Assembly: GCA_900315945.1 (NCBI GenBank)
Contig: ONAZ01000018.1
Location: forward strand, 1 to 55,408
Length of the DNA stretch: 55,408 nt
Origin: an uncultured Lachnospiraceae bacterium
GTDB taxonomy: Bacteria > Bacillota > Clostridia > Lachnospirales > Lachnospiraceae
Direction of reading: 5' to 3'
This document shows, piece after piece, positions 20,351 to 29,197 of the stretch. The notes under the pieces were generated by a model. That model did no database searches, had not been told where the DNA came from, and saw only the letters and a list, made by a program, of their open reading frames with translations. Within the stretch, counting starts at the first letter, position 1. Each line of letters opens with the position of its first letter. Made by a program: the position numbers and the translations under genes.

Positions 20351-21391
20351 ATGGAAGTTAATGTAGATACAATAAGAGAGTTTGATGATAATAAACTTAT
20401 AGAGTTAATACAATGTGATGATGAAAAATTCGAACCAATTAGAATTGAAGCAGATAAGGTTAGAAGAGCAAATTATGGTACGGATGTCTATCTTCGAGGT
20501 CTTATAGAATTTACTAATTATTGTAGAAATGATTGCTATTATTGTGGCATACGTTGTAGTAATAAGAATGCTAATAGATATAGGCTAACTAAGGAAGAGA
20601 TTCTTAATGCCTGTAAGGAAGGCTACAAGCTTGGTTATAGAACTTTCGTCCTACAGGGCGGAGAAGATTTGTATTATACAGATGATAGGATATTAGACAT
20701 TGTAAGTTCTATTCGAAATGAGTATGAAGATTGTGCCATAACATTATCGATTGGAGAACGTTCATTTGATAGTTATAAAGCATATTATGAAGCTGGCGCT
20801 AATAGATTTCTTCTAAGACATGAGACAGCAGATGAGAAGCATTATTCCATGCTCCATCCAGATAGCATGAGTCTTAATAATAGGAAAGAATGCTTATATA
20901 ATCTTAAAAAAATTGGATATCAGGTTGGTTCGGGCTTTATGGTGGGTTCACCATATCAGACCATAGATAATATTGTAAGTGACTTAAGATTTTTACAAGA
21001 ATTAGAACCTGATATGATTGGGATTGGACCCTATATTACACATGGAGAGACACCTTTTAAAGAATTTGACAATGGAAGTGTCAAGCTTACACTTAGGTTG
21101 ATATCAATATTAAGACTTCTATTTCCTTATGCACTTATTCCATCTACAACAGCCCTTGGTACCCTTAGTCCTACTGGCAGAGAGGATGGACTTAAAGCAG
21201 GGGCAAATGTTGTTATGCCTAATCTTACACCTGTTAAATACAGAGAAAAGTATGAGATATATGAGAATAAGATTTGTACAGGAGAAGAGGCTGCAGAATG
21301 TAGAGGATGTCTAGAGAAGAGAATTGAAGTAGCAGGATATAGGGCAGTAACATCTCGTGGTGATGTAAAAAATAACTTGCCATTACATTAA
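20351..21391 (+). CDS. hydE: [FeFe] hydrogenase H-cluster maturation radical SAM enzyme HydE
   Basis: This radical SAM enzyme helps assemble the diiron subcluster of [FeFe] hydrogenase. The cluster motif is CRNDCYYC (C58, C62, C65), followed by LQGGED and a typical TIM-barrel sequence. Near the C-terminus CTGEEAAECRGC gives the C-x7-C-x2-C spacing of the optional second cluster known in HydE proteins. The frame opens at an ATG at 20279 inside pepD without a ribosome site; the ATG at 20351, nine bases after GAGAG, gives a better length (346 residues). HydF, HydG and the hydrogenase are not in the window. A terminator follows. PylB/BioB relatives are less likely given the cysteine pattern. Confidence 0.88.
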   Translation: MEVNVDTIREFDDNKLIELIQCDDEKFEPIRIEADKVRRANYGTDVYLRGLIEFTNYCRNDCYYCGIRCSNKNANRYRLTKEEILNACKEGYKLGYRTFVLQGGEDLYYTDDRILDIVSSIRNEYEDCAITLSIGERSFDSYKAYYEAGANRFLLRHETADEKHYSMLHPDSMSLNNRKECLYNLKKIGYQVGSGFMVGSPYQTIDNIVSDLRFLQELEPDMIGIGPYITHGETPFKEFDNGSVKLTLRLISILRLLFPYALIPSTTALGTLSPTGREDGLKAGANVVMPNLTPVKYREKYEIYENKICTGEEAAECRGCLEKRIEVAGYRAVTSRGDVKNNLPLH

Positions 21392-21420
21392 AGTTATGTC
21401 ATAATAATTTTGAAGTTGAT

Positions 21421-21460
21421 AGAGAGTTCGCTTATTAGGTGCGGACTCTCTTTATTTATT
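21421..21460 (+). terminator. Rho-independent terminator after hydE
   Basis: AGAGAGTTCGC (21421-21431) pairs with GCGGACTCTCT (21441-21451), with one G-T pair, followed by a T-rich stretch. It ends the pepD-hydE unit and rules out the ATG at 21439, inside this hairpin, as the start of the next gene. Confidence 0.9.
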
Positions 21461-21483
21461 TTTATATGGGAAATGGGGATTGT

Positions 21484-22239
21484 ATGTTTGAGGAAATGAT
21501 TATAAATTCAGAAACAGTTGAAGAAGATGTTCTTAATTATTGGACAATTAGGACTCCTTCATTTAGCAAAATAAGAGAAAATGAGATAATGGGAGATATT
21601 GGAAAGGGGTGGCATTTTGCACTTCGAAGCACACTCCCAATTAGAAAATATAGAAAGATATTAGATATTGGCACTGGAACAGGCTTCTTTAGTGTGCTTC
21701 TTGGGAGAGATGGATATAGAATGACTGGGGTTGATCTTACACCATCGATGATTGAAGAAGCTAAGAGAGAAGCTAAGAAGTTTAATAGTAAAGCAGAGTT
21801 TTTTGTGATGGATGCTCAAAACTTAGAGTTTGAAGACGAAAGCTTTGATGCCATAATAACTAGAAACCTTACATGGACACTGCCTGATGTTGAGACGGCA
21901 TATAACGAATGGTTTAGAGTGTTGAGGCCAGGTGGAAGATTAATTAATTATGATGCTAATTATGCCAAGGCCATAAGAAAAGGTGACGTTGCTAGAACTG
22001 AAAGCGGTGATAAGAAGGCATATGGTCATGATGGCGTTACTAAAGATATGGAGAAGATGTGTAATGATATTGCACTTAGTCTTGAGATAGGTAAAGAAGA
22101 TAGACCGGCTTGGGATAAAGAAATTCTTAGATCTATTGGATTTAGAAAATGTTTTGTTGATATGGATGAAGCGGAGAATATTCTGGGACTTAAGAGTGAC
22201 CCTGCGGCACCTATGTTTAAGATTATTGCAGATAAGTAA
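21484..22239 (+). CDS. Class I SAM-dependent methyltransferase linked to the Opp/Nik importer
   Basis: This 251-residue methyltransferase has motif I LDIGTGTGFFSVLLG, an acidic post-I in VDLTP, and motif II/III AQNLEFEDESFDAIITRN followed by LRPGGRLINYD. The substrate is unknown. The start at 21484 is chosen because GGGG lies five bases upstream and earlier in-frame ATGs fall in or beside the terminator hairpin. The importer operon begins 46 bases later on the same strand, so the methyltransferase probably belongs to that uptake system, for example modifying the imported compound or a metal chelator; that link is inference. Confidence 0.85.
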   Translation: MFEEMIINSETVEEDVLNYWTIRTPSFSKIRENEIMGDIGKGWHFALRSTLPIRKYRKILDIGTGTGFFSVLLGRDGYRMTGVDLTPSMIEEAKREAKKFNSKAEFFVMDAQNLEFEDESFDAIITRNLTWTLPDVETAYNEWFRVLRPGGRLINYDANYAKAIRKGDVARTESGDKKAYGHDGVTKDMEKMCNDIALSLEIGKEDRPAWDKEILRSIGFRKCFVDMDEAENILGLKSDPAAPMFKIIADK

Positions 22240-22285
22240 TGAAATAGCAGTATTTATGTTATAAGTTAAAAAGGAGAAAGTTGTT

Positions 22286-23224
22286 TTGAAAAAATACATA
22301 CTTAGAAGATTATTACAGCTTATACCTGTGCTTCTTGGTATTACATTTCTTACATTTTTTATGATGCATGCAGCAGGCTCTGATGCAATTACTGAGATGT
22401 ATGCAGATAAAGGTGCTGTAAGTCAGGAAATAATTGATGCAAAAAAAACAGAACTTGGACTTGATAAACCTTTTATAGTTCAATACTTGTCTTGGCTTGG
22501 TGGAATAGTTACAGGTGATATGGGAGTAAGCTATGTATCTGGGAAAAATGTATTTGATACCTTTATATCAAAGCTACCAGCTACTCTTCTTTTAACATTG
22601 CTTTCTATTGTGGCAACAATAATTATTTCGATTCCTCTTGGGATTTTAATGGCTGTTAAGCAGAATAAAGTCATTGATTATATATTAAGATTTTGCAGTT
22701 TTATAGGTAATTCACTGCCTAATTTCTTCGTGGCTCTTGTTCTTATGGAAATTCTTGCAATTAAGTTAAACTGGCTTCCGGTTATTTCTTCAGGGATTAG
22801 TGTCAAGTCTGCAATTATGCCAACGCTTACACTTGCTATAGCCATGTCTGCAAAATATATGAGACAGGTTAGAGCAGTTGTTCTTGAAGAGTTAAACAAG
22901 GAATATGTTACTGGAGCAAAGGCTCGTGGTATTCGTGAAAATGTTACATTGTGGAAAAGCGTACTTCGTTCTGCAATGATAACAATTATAACTTTACTTG
23001 CCATTTCTATAGGAAGTCTTCTTGGTGGAACAGCAATTATTGAGACGATTTTTATGTGGGATGGTGTTGGAAAACTTGCCGTAGATGCTATTACAATGAG
23101 AGACTATCCTCTTATTGAGGCCTATGTCGTGTGGCTTGCCATTATATATGTGTTAGTTAATCTTATAGCTGATTTATTGTATCATGCGCTAGATCCTAGA
23201 ATAAGATTGGGGGATAGCAAATGA
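22286..23224 (+). CDS. Peptide/nickel-type ABC transporter permease (DppB/NikB family)
   Basis: This 312-residue integral membrane protein starts at a TTG, nine bases after AAGGAG. The N-terminal MKKYILRRLLQLIPVLLGITFLTFFMM is the standard first helix of this family, and the cytoplasmic EAA-type loop (ELNKEYVTGAKARGI) contacts the ATPases. About six helices. The C-terminus (DLLYHALDPRIRLGD) is typical. Its stop overlaps the next permease by four bases, showing translational coupling. Confidence 0.95.
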   Translation: MKKYILRRLLQLIPVLLGITFLTFFMMHAAGSDAITEMYADKGAVSQEIIDAKKTELGLDKPFIVQYLSWLGGIVTGDMGVSYVSGKNVFDTFISKLPATLLLTLLSIVATIIISIPLGILMAVKQNKVIDYILRFCSFIGNSLPNFFVALVLMEILAIKLNWLPVISSGISVKSAIMPTLTLAIAMSAKYMRQVRAVVLEELNKEYVTGAKARGIRENVTLWKSVLRSAMITIITLLAISIGSLLGGTAIIETIFMWDGVGKLAVDAITMRDYPLIEAYVVWLAIIYVLVNLIADLLYHALDPRIRLGDSK

Positions 23225-24090
23225 TTAAGTTAGATATTAAGAAAAAATTAATTTTCTTTGGAATACTTTGCGTACTGCTTTTGCTGTTTTCTATTTTCAG
23301 CGAATACTTAACGCCTTATGATCCTTACGCTCAGGATTTAAGTATAGCAAAACAATCCCCTAGTGCAGAACATTTACTAGGGACTGATAGATATGGTAGA
23401 GATATGCTTAGCCGTGTGATAGTGGGAAGTCGTGCAAGTATATATTCTACACTTCTTCTGGTAGTAATTATTACCGTAGTTGGGACAATAATAGGAATTG
23501 TATGTGGATTGAGTGGTAAAGTGTTAGACACAGTATTAATGAGAATAGCAGATATCTTTCTGGCTTTCCCAGGACTTGTCTTTGCACTTGCAATTGCTGG
23601 AATATTAGGCGGTGGTCTTCATAATGCAATTATCGCTTTAGCGGCTGTTAGCTGGCCAAAGTTTGCTCGACTTGCCAGAAGTCAGACATTAGCTCTTAAA
23701 GAAACCGCCTTTATTGAGGCATCAAAACTTTCGGGAACAGGCACATTTAAAATGGTATTTAAACATATAATACCTAATATTATAGGAACTATTCTAGTTA
23801 CAGCTGTTCTTGATATAGGAACAATGATGATGGAACTTGCAGGGTTGTCTTTTCTTGGGCTTGGTGCAAAACCGCCAATTGCTGAGTGGGGAAGTATGAT
23901 GAGTGATGCTCGTTCAATGCTTGCAACACAACCTTGGATAGTTCTTGCACCTGGAATTGCTATATTTATTTCGGTTATGATATTTAATTTGTTTGGTGAT
24001 ACACTTCGTGATTATGCTGATCCAAAACTTCGCCAAACTGTCGAAAAAAGACGTAAATTTGGTTTTTCGTCAGTTGCCAGGGAGGATTAA
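23221..24090 (+). CDS. Peptide/nickel-type ABC transporter permease (DppC/NikC family)
   Basis: This 289-residue second permease subunit overlaps its partner by ATGA. It has the family's N-terminal extracytoplasmic motif (HLLGTDRYGRDMLSRVIVGSR), five or six helices and the EAA loop (ALKETAFIEASKLSGT). The C-terminal GDTLRDYADPKLR is characteristic. It forms a heterodimeric channel with the preceding gene product and is followed after two bases by the first ATPase gene. Confidence 0.95.
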   Translation: MIKLDIKKKLIFFGILCVLLLLFSIFSEYLTPYDPYAQDLSIAKQSPSAEHLLGTDRYGRDMLSRVIVGSRASIYSTLLLVVIITVVGTIIGIVCGLSGKVLDTVLMRIADIFLAFPGLVFALAIAGILGGGLHNAIIALAAVSWPKFARLARSQTLALKETAFIEASKLSGTGTFKMVFKHIIPNIIGTILVTAVLDIGTMMMELAGLSFLGLGAKPPIAEWGSMMSDARSMLATQPWIVLAPGIAIFISVMIFNLFGDTLRDYADPKLRQTVEKRRKFGFSSVARED

Positions 24091-24092
24091 GT

Positions 24093-24872
24093 ATGAGCGA
24101 AATATTAAAGTACGATGGTGTTGAGATTAAATATGGGTCAAATATAGCTGTAACAGATATTAGTTTTTCACTAGGAGAGGGAGAGATTCTTGGTATTGTT
24201 GGAGAATCTGGTTCTGGCAAGTCTACAATTATAAAAGCAACTATGGGACTTCTTGGTGAAGGTGGAAATGTATCATCAGGCGATATCATATATAAAGGAA
24301 AAAGTTTACTTAATCTTAGTAAGAAAGAACAATTAGAGATAAATGGACCAAACCTGGGGATGATTTTTCAATTTGCAGGAAGCAGTTTTTGTCCAGTTAG
24401 ACGAATTAGAAGTCAATTATATGAAATAGTTAAAGCCCATAAAGATATCACTAAAGAAGAATTTGAAGACCAAGTTAATGAGCTTCTTAATAAATTGGGA
24501 TTTGTTGATAATGAAAGAATATTAGAAAGCTATCCTAATGAATTATCAGGAGGAATGCAGCAGCGTGTTGGAGTGATAGCAGCAATGCTTCTTAACCCTA
24601 AGGTACTTCTTGCAGATGAGCCGACCTCGGCCATGGATGTTACTATTCAAAAGCAGGCAGTAGAAGAAATGCTTCGTGTTAGAGATACATTTAACACATC
24701 AATTATCATTGTTACCCACAATATTGGTGTGGTTTCTGCTATGGCTGATAATGTCATGGTTCTAAAGGAAGGCAGAATTGTTGAAATGGGGAAGAAAGAT
24801 AAAATAATTAATAATCCATCTGAAGAATATACTAAGAAACTAATGGAGGCGGTTCCAAGATTGAGAAGATAG
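24093..24872 (+). CDS. ABC transporter ATPase, DppD/NikD type
   Basis: This 259-residue ATPase has Walker A GESGSGKST, signature LSGGMQQRVG, Walker B LLADEPTSAMD and the H-loop VTHN. It is shorter than typical DppD because it lacks the long oligopeptide-type C-terminal tail with cysteines, which suits the nickel/metallophore branch better than the peptide branch. The Q-loop region reads FQFAGSSFCPVRR instead of the usual FQDP-x-SLNP, a marked departure that may reflect a distinct subfamily. It pairs with the next ATPase two bases downstream. Confidence 0.92.
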   Translation: MSEILKYDGVEIKYGSNIAVTDISFSLGEGEILGIVGESGSGKSTIIKATMGLLGEGGNVSSGDIIYKGKSLLNLSKKEQLEINGPNLGMIFQFAGSSFCPVRRIRSQLYEIVKAHKDITKEEFEDQVNELLNKLGFVDNERILESYPNELSGGMQQRVGVIAAMLLNPKVLLADEPTSAMDVTIQKQAVEEMLRVRDTFNTSIIIVTHNIGVVSAMADNVMVLKEGRIVEMGKKDKIINNPSEEYTKKLMEAVPRLRR

Positions 24873-24874
24873 AT

Positions 24875-25630
24875 ATGGATAAAGTATTAGAAGTTGAAAA
24901 ATTAAATCGTGTATTTAACAAGGGTAAGAAGACAGAAGTGTATGCTCTTCACAATGTGAGTTTCGACCTTTACAAAGGAGAATGCTTAGGAATTATTGGA
25001 GAAAGCGGAAGCGGTAAAAGTACAGCAGCCCGTATTGTTACTAGACTGATTCCTTATACAAGTGGAAATGTGGTCTTACAGGGTGAGAATATGAATGACA
25101 TTCCTAGGAAAGAATTGTATAAGAAGATTCAAATGATATTTCAAACACCTGTAGAATCTTTTAATCCTAGAATTAAGATAGGTGATAGTGTGGGCGAAAG
25201 TTTGAGAAATGCAGGCTTTTCTAAAAGTGAAGCAAAAAAAAGAGTGGAAATTCTTCTTGAAGAATGTGGTTTGGAAAAGGAATTCTATAATAGATATACT
25301 CATGAAATTAGTGGAGGTCAATGTCAAAGAGCTGCAATAGCGCGAGCACTTGCAATTAAGCCTAAGATACTAATATGTGATGAGGCAACCTCAGCACTTG
25401 ATGTTACTGTTCAGAAAGAAATAATCAATTTACTTAATAATATTAGAAAAAATAGGGGAGATGACATTTCGATTCTATTTATAAGCCATGATATTGCTTT
25501 GGTGCAGCAGTTTTGCAATAGGGTGGTTGTAATGAATAAAGGTGAAATTGTTGAAATGGGAGAAACTAACGAAGTCATTACTAATCCTAAGAATAATTAC
25601 ACTAAGAAACTTATTGCATCAATTTTATAG
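24875..25630 (+). CDS. ABC transporter ATPase, DppF/NikE type
   Basis: This 251-residue second ATPase has Walker A GESGSGKST, Q-loop MIFQTPVESFNPR, signature ISGGQCQRAA, Walker B ILICDEATSALD and switch FISHDIALV. It completes the heterodimeric ATPase of the importer. The gap to the preceding gene is two bases; 50 bases later the binding-protein gene begins with its own strong Shine-Dalgarno, allowing higher expression. Confidence 0.94.
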   Translation: MDKVLEVEKLNRVFNKGKKTEVYALHNVSFDLYKGECLGIIGESGSGKSTAARIVTRLIPYTSGNVVLQGENMNDIPRKELYKKIQMIFQTPVESFNPRIKIGDSVGESLRNAGFSKSEAKKRVEILLEECGLEKEFYNRYTHEISGGQCQRAAIARALAIKPKILICDEATSALDVTVQKEIINLLNNIRKNRGDDISILFISHDIALVQQFCNRVVVMNKGEIVEMGETNEVITNPKNNYTKKLIASIL

Positions 25631-25680
25631 TATATAAACTCTATAGGAGTGTATATATAAGACTTAAAAGGAGGAGAAAA

Positions 25681-27240
25681 ATGAAAAAAAAGCTTACTCT
25701 GTTAGTTGCTTTGACAATGGTTGCAGTTATGACAGTATGCGGATGTTCATGTTCAAACAGCAACAATACTAGCGCTGACAAAAAGATGGTTATTGGTGAT
25801 ACAACCTTTAACTCAGAAAACTCAGAGGAAACAGTTAATCCTCACAACTCATATAACGGATGGGCATGCATTCGTTATGGTATAGGAGAGACATTAGTTC
25901 ATTATACTGATACTATGACTCTTGAACCTTGGATTGCCAAGGAGTGGAAAAATGATGGAGCTAATACTTGGACTATAACGCTTAAAGACGGTGTTAGGTT
26001 TTCAAATGGTAAAGCGGTAGATGCACAAGCAGTTAAGGAATGTTTCGAGCATTTACTTGCAACACATGATAGAGCTCCTAAGGATCTTAAGATAGCAAGT
26101 ATGGAAGCAAATGGAAATGTTCTTAAGGTTACAACTTCAGAGCCGAATCCTGCCCTAATGAATTATCTTGGTGATCCATATGGATGTATTATTGATATGC
26201 AGTCAAGTGATATGAATACTGGTATTGTTACAGGAACAGGTCCTTATGTAGTTAAGGAAATGGTTACAGATGATCATTTAATTGTTACACCTAATACTAA
26301 TTATTGGGATGGAACACCTAAATTATCTGAAATAACAATTAAGACAATTACTAATGGTGATACGTTATCAGCGGCACTACAATCAGGAGAAATTGACGCA
26401 GCTTATGGAATGGCATACGATCAGTATCCTAATTTTCCAGATGATAAATATCAATTCTCTAGTATTCAGACTTCTAGAGCTTTCTTTGCAACAATGAATA
26501 TGAAAAGCCCAGTTGTTAAAGATGAAGCTGTAAGAGAAGCTATAGCTTATGGAATTAATAAGGAAGGCTTCGTTAATACATTGCTTAGTGGTCATGGAGT
26601 GGTTGGTAATGGTTCATTCCCAGATGGATTTTCTAATTTCGGTGGTGACAAGGTTAAAGAAGCTAAGAAATATAACAAGGAAGAAGCTAAAAAGAAATTA
26701 GAGGAAGCTGGATGGATTGATACAGATGGAGATGGAATCCGTGAGAAGAATGGACAGAAGCTAACAATTAAGTGGCTTACATATCCTTCACGTCAGGAAT
26801 TACCACTTCTTGCAGAATCTGCTCAGGCATCTCTAAAAGAAATTGGTATGGATGTTCAGATTAATAATACTGCTAATCACAAACAATTTAGAAAAGATAA
26901 ATCATCTTGGGATGTATATGCATCAGCTCTTGTAACAGCACCTTCTGGTGATCCACAATACTTCTTCACAACAAGTTGTCTACCAGGTAATGATTATAAC
27001 TTTGGCGGATATCAGGATGATGATGTAACGAAATTAGTTGATGAATTATCTAAAGAATTTGACACTAATAAGAGAGGTGAGTTGGCAGTTAAGCTCCAAG
27101 ATGAAATCTTAGATGATGATGCATATGTATTCTGTTCATTCTTACAGATGAGCTTAATATCTAAGAAAAATGTTAAGAATTACACAGCACACGCATGTGA
27201 TTATTATGAGATAACTGCAGATCTTGACATAGAGAAGTAG
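25681..27240 (+). CDS. Extracellular solute-binding lipoprotein, family 5 (NikA/OppA type)
   Basis: This 519-residue lipoprotein captures substrate for the ABC importer. Its N-terminus is a lipoprotein signal ending near VCGCSCS, so it should be anchored outside the membrane. Family 5 motifs include GIGETLVHYTDTMTLEPWIAKEWK, DGVRFSNGKAVDAQAVKE and YPSRQELPLLAES. The closest flavour is the nickel-binding branch (NikA-like) rather than long-peptide OppA, but no metal ligand can be assigned by eye, so nickel, a metal chelate or a short peptide all remain possible. AGGAGG precedes the start; a perfect terminator follows. Confidence 0.92.
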   Translation: MKKKLTLLVALTMVAVMTVCGCSCSNSNNTSADKKMVIGDTTFNSENSEETVNPHNSYNGWACIRYGIGETLVHYTDTMTLEPWIAKEWKNDGANTWTITLKDGVRFSNGKAVDAQAVKECFEHLLATHDRAPKDLKIASMEANGNVLKVTTSEPNPALMNYLGDPYGCIIDMQSSDMNTGIVTGTGPYVVKEMVTDDHLIVTPNTNYWDGTPKLSEITIKTITNGDTLSAALQSGEIDAAYGMAYDQYPNFPDDKYQFSSIQTSRAFFATMNMKSPVVKDEAVREAIAYGINKEGFVNTLLSGHGVVGNGSFPDGFSNFGGDKVKEAKKYNKEEAKKKLEEAGWIDTDGDGIREKNGQKLTIKWLTYPSRQELPLLAESAQASLKEIGMDVQINNTANHKQFRKDKSSWDVYASALVTAPSGDPQYFFTTSCLPGNDYNFGGYQDDDVTKLVDELSKEFDTNKRGELAVKLQDEILDDDAYVFCSFLQMSLISKKNVKNYTAHACDYYEITADLDIEK

Positions 27241-27264
27241 AAGTCTTCGCAAGTTATATGAGAA

Positions 27265-27294
27265 AATAACCCCGACAATATTGTCGGGGTTATT
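27265..27294. terminator. Bidirectional terminator between the importer operon and degV
   Basis: A perfect 15-base inverted repeat (27265-27279 with 27280-27294, core ACCCCGACAAT) has T-rich flanks on the + strand and A-rich on the other side. It lies between converging genes and can serve both. Confidence 0.93.
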
Positions 27295-27308
27295 ATTATT
27301 CCACTTTA

Positions 27309-28160
27309 TTATACGGCTACGATTACTCCGCCTTGGTTTGCATACATACTTGATAGGCCAGACATATTAACAACAATAATATCTTTGAATTGTCCAAGCT
27401 TCTCAAGACGCTTCTTAGCGAAATCAGCTCTTTCAGGACAATTGCAATGACTAATAGCTATTGTTTTTTCTTCAGGGTTAGATGTGGTGGAGATTACCTT
27501 CTCAATCATTTTGCTAATTGCACCATTAGAGCCACGACCTTGTCCTGCATTGTAAATTGCACCTTCATCAGTAGATGCCATAATAGGCTTGATGTTAAGT
27601 GTTGATACGATACCAGCTTTTAACTTATTAATTCTTCCTGTCTTTACAAATGTCTCTAGAGTATCTAGAACGAAGAATGTGTGCATTGTATTAATATGTT
27701 TTTCAACCTTTTCTACTACTTCTTCAAATGTGCATCCCATTTCCTCAAATTCCTGTACTTTAAGACCAATCAAAGTCTCACCGATTGAAGCTGACTTAGA
27801 ATTGAATACATGAATATTCTTAGGTTCATCTTCATGTTCTTCGTTATATAAATCTGCTGCAAGAACAGCACTGTTATATGAGCCGCTAAGTTCTCCGCTT
27901 AATGTAATAATATATACGTTTTGTGCCTCTCCTTCGCAAGCAGCCATATAGCTTTCAGGACTTGGACAAGCAGATTTTGGACCATGTAGGCTTCTTTTTA
28001 CCCTTGATAAGAAGTCTAATTGATCAAAGTTTTCATCATCAACAAAAGTTTCTCCGTCAATATCAATTGATAATGGTACATTACTAAAATGTCCATCTTT
28101 CTTTAATTCTTCTGGTAATTCCCCTGAACTATCGATTACAATTTTATAATTGTTATTCAT
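27309..28160 (-). CDS. DegV family fatty-acid-binding protein
   Basis: This 283-residue protein is of the DegV/FakB type, which binds fatty acids and can present them to a fatty acid kinase. The N-terminal YKIVIDSSGELPEEL, the TISLSGELSGSYNSA-like stretch (ITLSGELSGSYNSA) and SKSASIGETL match the family. An ATG 13 codons further upstream opens the frame, but GGAGG lies five bases before the ATG at 28160, which is chosen. It is the only minus-strand gene in the first 45 kb, convergent with the importer and divergent from the hydrolase gene. No FakA is in view. Confidence 0.92.
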   Translation of the reverse strand: MNNNYKIVIDSSGELPEELKKDGHFSNVPLSIDIDGETFVDDENFDQLDFLSRVKRSLHGPKSACPSPESYMAACEGEAQNVYIITLSGELSGSYNSAVLAADLYNEEHEDEPKNIHVFNSKSASIGETLIGLKVQEFEEMGCTFEEVVEKVEKHINTMHTFFVLDTLETFVKTGRINKLKAGIVSTLNIKPIMASTDEGAIYNAGQGRGSNGAISKMIEKVISTTSNPEEKTIAISHCNCPERADFAKKRLEKLGQFKDIIVVNMSGLSSMYANQGGVIVAV

Positions 28161-28316
28161 GGTTTGCCTCCTTGATAATGTATAGTAAATATTCAACATA
28201 TGTGGTTAAAGTAACAAAAACTCAACTAAAAAGTAACCGTTTCTTTTTGAAGTGGTTTTCATTACCACATCATAATATCATCAAAACCATAATTATGCAA
28301 TACTTATTTTAAAAAT

Positions 28317-28346
28317 TTATCAAGTTGTACGTATTAATGGTATAAT
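28317..28346 (+). promoter_or_regulatory. Promoter for the hydrolase-TAXI-GltS operon
   Basis: TTATCA (28317-28322), an 18-base spacer and a perfect TATAAT (28341-28346) with an upstream TGG (extended -10). The hydrolase start follows 23 bases later, after GGAGG. Confidence 0.75.
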
Positions 28347-28369
28347 AGACTTAATTTGGAGGTCGCAAA

Positions 28370-29173
28370 ATGATAGGAAAAGTTGAGACAAAAGATTTTA
28401 AAATGAGTTATGCCAGTTTTGGGAGCGGAGATAAGAATCTTGTTATTATACCAGGTCTGTCCCTTAGACCTGTAACACCTTTTGCCATTGCTATTGAGAA
28501 TGCTTATGGCATTTTCAAGGAAGAATATACAGTTTATTTATTGGATAGAAGAGAAGAAGCTCCAGAGGAGTACACAAGTGTTGATATGGCTCGTGATACG
28601 TACGAGGCTCTTTGTGAACTTGGAATTAATAAAGCCCATTTTATAGGTGCATCTCAAGGAGGAGCAATTGTAATGGAACTTTCATTGATGCATCCTAAGA
28701 TGGTTGAAGCTATTGGAATTGCCTCTTCTTCGGCTTATATTAATGATATGTCTAGAGAAGTTCTGGAATCTTGGATAGAATTAGCAAGAAAGAGAGATGC
28801 AATTGGATTAGCGACGCATATGGTAAATGTAGTATATTCTACTAATATGTCAGAACATACAAAAGAAGGCTATATTCACTCCTTTAAGGATTTGAGTGAA
28901 GAAGAATTTAGTCAATTCCTTAACCTATGTATAGGATTTGCAAATTACGACATACGAAGTAAGCTATCTTCTATATCTTGTCCATCCATTATTGTAGGCT
29001 GTGAAGGTGATAGGGTATTTGGCCCAGAGACTTCAAGGGAAATATATGAGGGTATTTCTTCTTCTAATGATAAATGTAATTTGGTGATTTATGATGATAG
29101 CTATGGTCATGCCGTATATGATGAGGCAGATGATTTTAAAGAAAAGATATATAAGTTTTTTGCTGAGATTTAA
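28370..29173 (+). CDS. Alpha/beta hydrolase
   Basis: This 267-residue serine hydrolase has the nucleophile elbow GASQGG (S95), an aspartate in CEGDRVFGPE and a histidine in YGHAVYDE, giving a full catalytic triad. The substrate is unknown; no signal peptide, so cytosolic. It is first in an apparent operon with a TAXI solute-binding protein (24-base gap) and a GltS symporter, so it may process an imported ester or amide, but that is inference from position only. Confidence 0.88.
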   Translation: MIGKVETKDFKMSYASFGSGDKNLVIIPGLSLRPVTPFAIAIENAYGIFKEEYTVYLLDRREEAPEEYTSVDMARDTYEALCELGINKAHFIGASQGGAIVMELSLMHPKMVEAIGIASSSAYINDMSREVLESWIELARKRDAIGLATHMVNVVYSTNMSEHTKEGYIHSFKDLSEEEFSQFLNLCIGFANYDIRSKLSSISCPSIIVGCEGDRVFGPETSREIYEGISSSNDKCNLVIYDDSYGHAVYDEADDFKEKIYKFFAEI

Positions 29174-29197
29174 GCATTAATAAGTTGGGGGTAGAAG

